This document shows positions 12,681-13,881 of a stretch of DNA of 13,881 bases, in pieces. Under the pieces are notes generated by a model. It searched no databases. It was not told the origin of the DNA and saw nothing but the letters and a program-made list of their open reading frames with translations. The stretch is taken from positions 1 through 13,881 of the forward strand of contig JBDQGZ010000042.1 in assembly GCA_040265115.1 (NCBI GenBank), in the 5' to 3' direction. Made by a program: the position numbers and the translations under genes. The stretch is from M55B157 sp040265115 (GTDB taxonomy: Bacteria; Actinomycetota; Actinomycetes; S36-B12). Every line of letters starts with the position of its first letter. Positions within the stretch are counted from its first letter, which is position 1.

Positions 12681-13881
12681 ATGATCATGGGGATGACTGT
12701 GCCACCACCGGCCGCGACCGACGCCCTCGTCGGCCGCGAGCTCGAGGGGCGCTATCTCATCGAGGAGCGCATCGCCCGAGGCGGAATGGCCACGGTCTAC
12801 CGCGCTCTCGATACCCGTCTCGACCGTTCCGTGGCGCTGAAGGTCATGCACCCATCCCTCGCCGAGGACGACGCATTCGTCGCACGTTTCCAGCGGGAAG
12901 CGAAGGCGGCCGCCTCGCTCTCCCACCCCCACGTTGTCGCTGTCCACGATCAGGGCAGCGTCGATGGCCTGCCCTACCTGGTGATGGAGTTCGTTCCGGG
13001 ACGGACCCTTCGTGATGTGCTCACCGAGCACGGCCGTCTATCGCCAGCCCAGGCCCTCGCGATCTGCGAGCCGATCCTCGATGCACTGGGAGCAGCGCAC
13101 GCTGCAGGCTTCGTGCACCGAGACGTCAAGCCGGAGAACATCCTCATTTCCGATGAAGGACGGGTGAAGGTCACCGATTTTGGCCTCGCCCGCGTGATGA
13201 CTGCGGCCACCGCGACACAGGGCGTCCTCATCGGGACTGTCGCCTATCTGTCACCGGAGCACGTCGAACGTGGTCAGGCAGATGCCCGATCGGATGTCTA
13301 CGGAGTCGGCATCTGCCTGTACGAGATGCTCACCGGCGCGGTCCCGTTCGGTGGTGAGTCGCCCCTCAACGTCGCCTATCAGCATGTGCACACCGATGTT
13401 CCCCGTCCGGCCACCCTCCTCGACGGCCTTGATCCTGATGTGGACGACCTGGTCGAAACGGCCACGCGCCGTGATCCTTCTCTTCGCTACGCCGACTGCC
13501 GGGAGTTCGCTGATCGAGTGCGCGCTGTGCGTCGAACCCTCCCACCACCCGCACCTTTCGCCGACACGGCCGCTCGTGACGCTGTACCCGGGGCAACCCT
13601 CGTGGTCGATCGATCCGCAGCCACATCCGCCACTACGGAACTCCCCGCGATCCCAGCAAATTCCGACCGCACGGGTCCCCCACCTCCCGTCGATGGCACA
13701 CCGGTCACTCGACGTCGGCGCCGACGTGTTGGTCCGCTGATCGCCCTCTTGCTACTCCTCGGTGCGGTGGCCGGTGCCGCCTTCGGTGCCTGGTATCTCG
13801 CCGCCGGCCCCGGACGCACGATCGCGGTTCCCGGAGTCCTCGGTCTCGATGTCGCCGCGGCGACGACCCTCGCTGCTGACT
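12681..13881 (+). CDS. Membrane Ser/Thr protein kinase with PASTA repeat, PknB/PknL type (3' end outside window)
   Basis: The open frame runs off the right edge after 400 residues. Residues 24 to about 285 are a complete eukaryotic-type kinase domain: glycine loop Ala-Arg-Gly-Gly-Met-Ala-Thr-Val-Tyr (32-40), Val-Ala-Leu-Lys (Lys54), catalytic His-Arg-Asp-Val-Lys-Pro-Glu-Asn (147-154), Asp-Phe-Gly (166-168), an activation loop rich in Thr (174-186), and Gly-Thr-Val-Ala-Tyr-Leu-Ser-Pro-Glu (185-193). A Pro/Ala/Thr-rich linker follows, then a run of six Arg (344-349) as the cytoplasmic anchor, one membrane helix (about 353-374), and the start of a PASTA domain (Val-Pro-Gly-Val-Leu-Gly-Leu, 383-389), which senses muropeptides or lipid II. 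ATGs at 12681, 12687 and 12693 are all in frame. Position after idsA/mptA-like genes suggests the PknL orthologue. Confidence 0.9.
   Translation, partial: MIMGMTVPPPAATDALVGRELEGRYLIEERIARGGMATVYRALDTRLDRSVALKVMHPSLAEDDAFVARFQREAKAAASLSHPHVVAVHDQGSVDGLPYLVMEFVPGRTLRDVLTEHGRLSPAQALAICEPILDALGAAHAAGFVHRDVKPENILISDEGRVKVTDFGLARVMTAATATQGVLIGTVAYLSPEHVERGQADARSDVYGVGICLYEMLTGAVPFGGESPLNVAYQHVHTDVPRPATLLDGLDPDVDDLVETATRRDPSLRYADCREFADRVRAVRRTLPPPAPFADTAARDAVPGATLVVDRSAATSATTELPAIPANSDRTGPPPPVDGTPVTRRRRRRVGPLIALLLLLGAVAGAAFGAWYLAAGPGRTIAVPGVLGLDVAAATTLAAD

Overview
This window comes from a high-GC Gram-positive bacterium of the Actinomycetota. The evidence is the very G/C-rich third codon positions, GTG starts, four-base ATGA/GTGA gene overlaps, TAnnnT boxes a few bases before start codons as in actinobacterial leaderless transcripts, split CrtYc/CrtYd lycopene cyclase genes, and an MptA-type polyprenol-phosphomannose mannosyltransferase. 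The genus cannot be fixed from the sequence. The window is almost fully coding. No RNA genes, insertion sequences, CRISPR arrays or phage genes were seen, and no non-coding stretch exceeds about 100 bases.

Layout. (1) At 1-102 a probable divergent gene leaves the left edge. It is separated from cruF by a strong inverted repeat that carries a TAGGCT box in each direction. (2) At 103-3619, + strand: cruF (carotenoid 1',2'-hydratase), a family 2 glycosyltransferase overlapping it by 4 bp, and a crtD-type carotenoid desaturase with its own TAGGCT promoter. (3) At 3685-6080, - strand: metF followed by a K+(Na+)/H+ antiporter. (4) At 6175-11317, + strand: crtE (GGPP synthase), crtI (phytoene desaturase), an mptA-like lipomannan mannosyltransferase, and crtB (phytoene synthase). 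crtE/crtI and mptA/crtB each overlap by 4 bp. (5) At 11353-12591, - strand: a small PPOx-fold flavin/F420-type protein, then crtYc and crtYd. (6) At 12681 to the right edge, + strand: a PknB/PknL-type membrane Ser/Thr kinase, cut off in its first PASTA repeat.

How the genes fit together. crtE, crtB, crtI and crtYc/crtYd would take prenyl diphosphates through GGPP, phytoene and lycopene to a cyclic carotene. cruF, crtD and the glycosyltransferase would hydrate, desaturate and glycosylate the remaining acyclic end. The predicted product is a monocyclic, hydroxylated, glycosylated xanthophyll of the phleixanthophyll/sioxanthin/1'-hydroxytorulene-glycoside kind. No lycopene elongase (crtEb), aromatase (crtU) or 2'-hydroxylase (crtG) is present here.

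The order metF / prenyl synthase / mptA / kinase matches, from memory, the conserved metF-like / idsA / mptA / pknL neighbourhood of mycobacteria and corynebacteria. The carotenoid genes appear to be interleaved into that ancestral cell-envelope locus. The three carotenoid transcription units on the + strand all start behind an identical TAGGCT box, whereas metF and mptA have TACCCT and the kinase has TAGACT.
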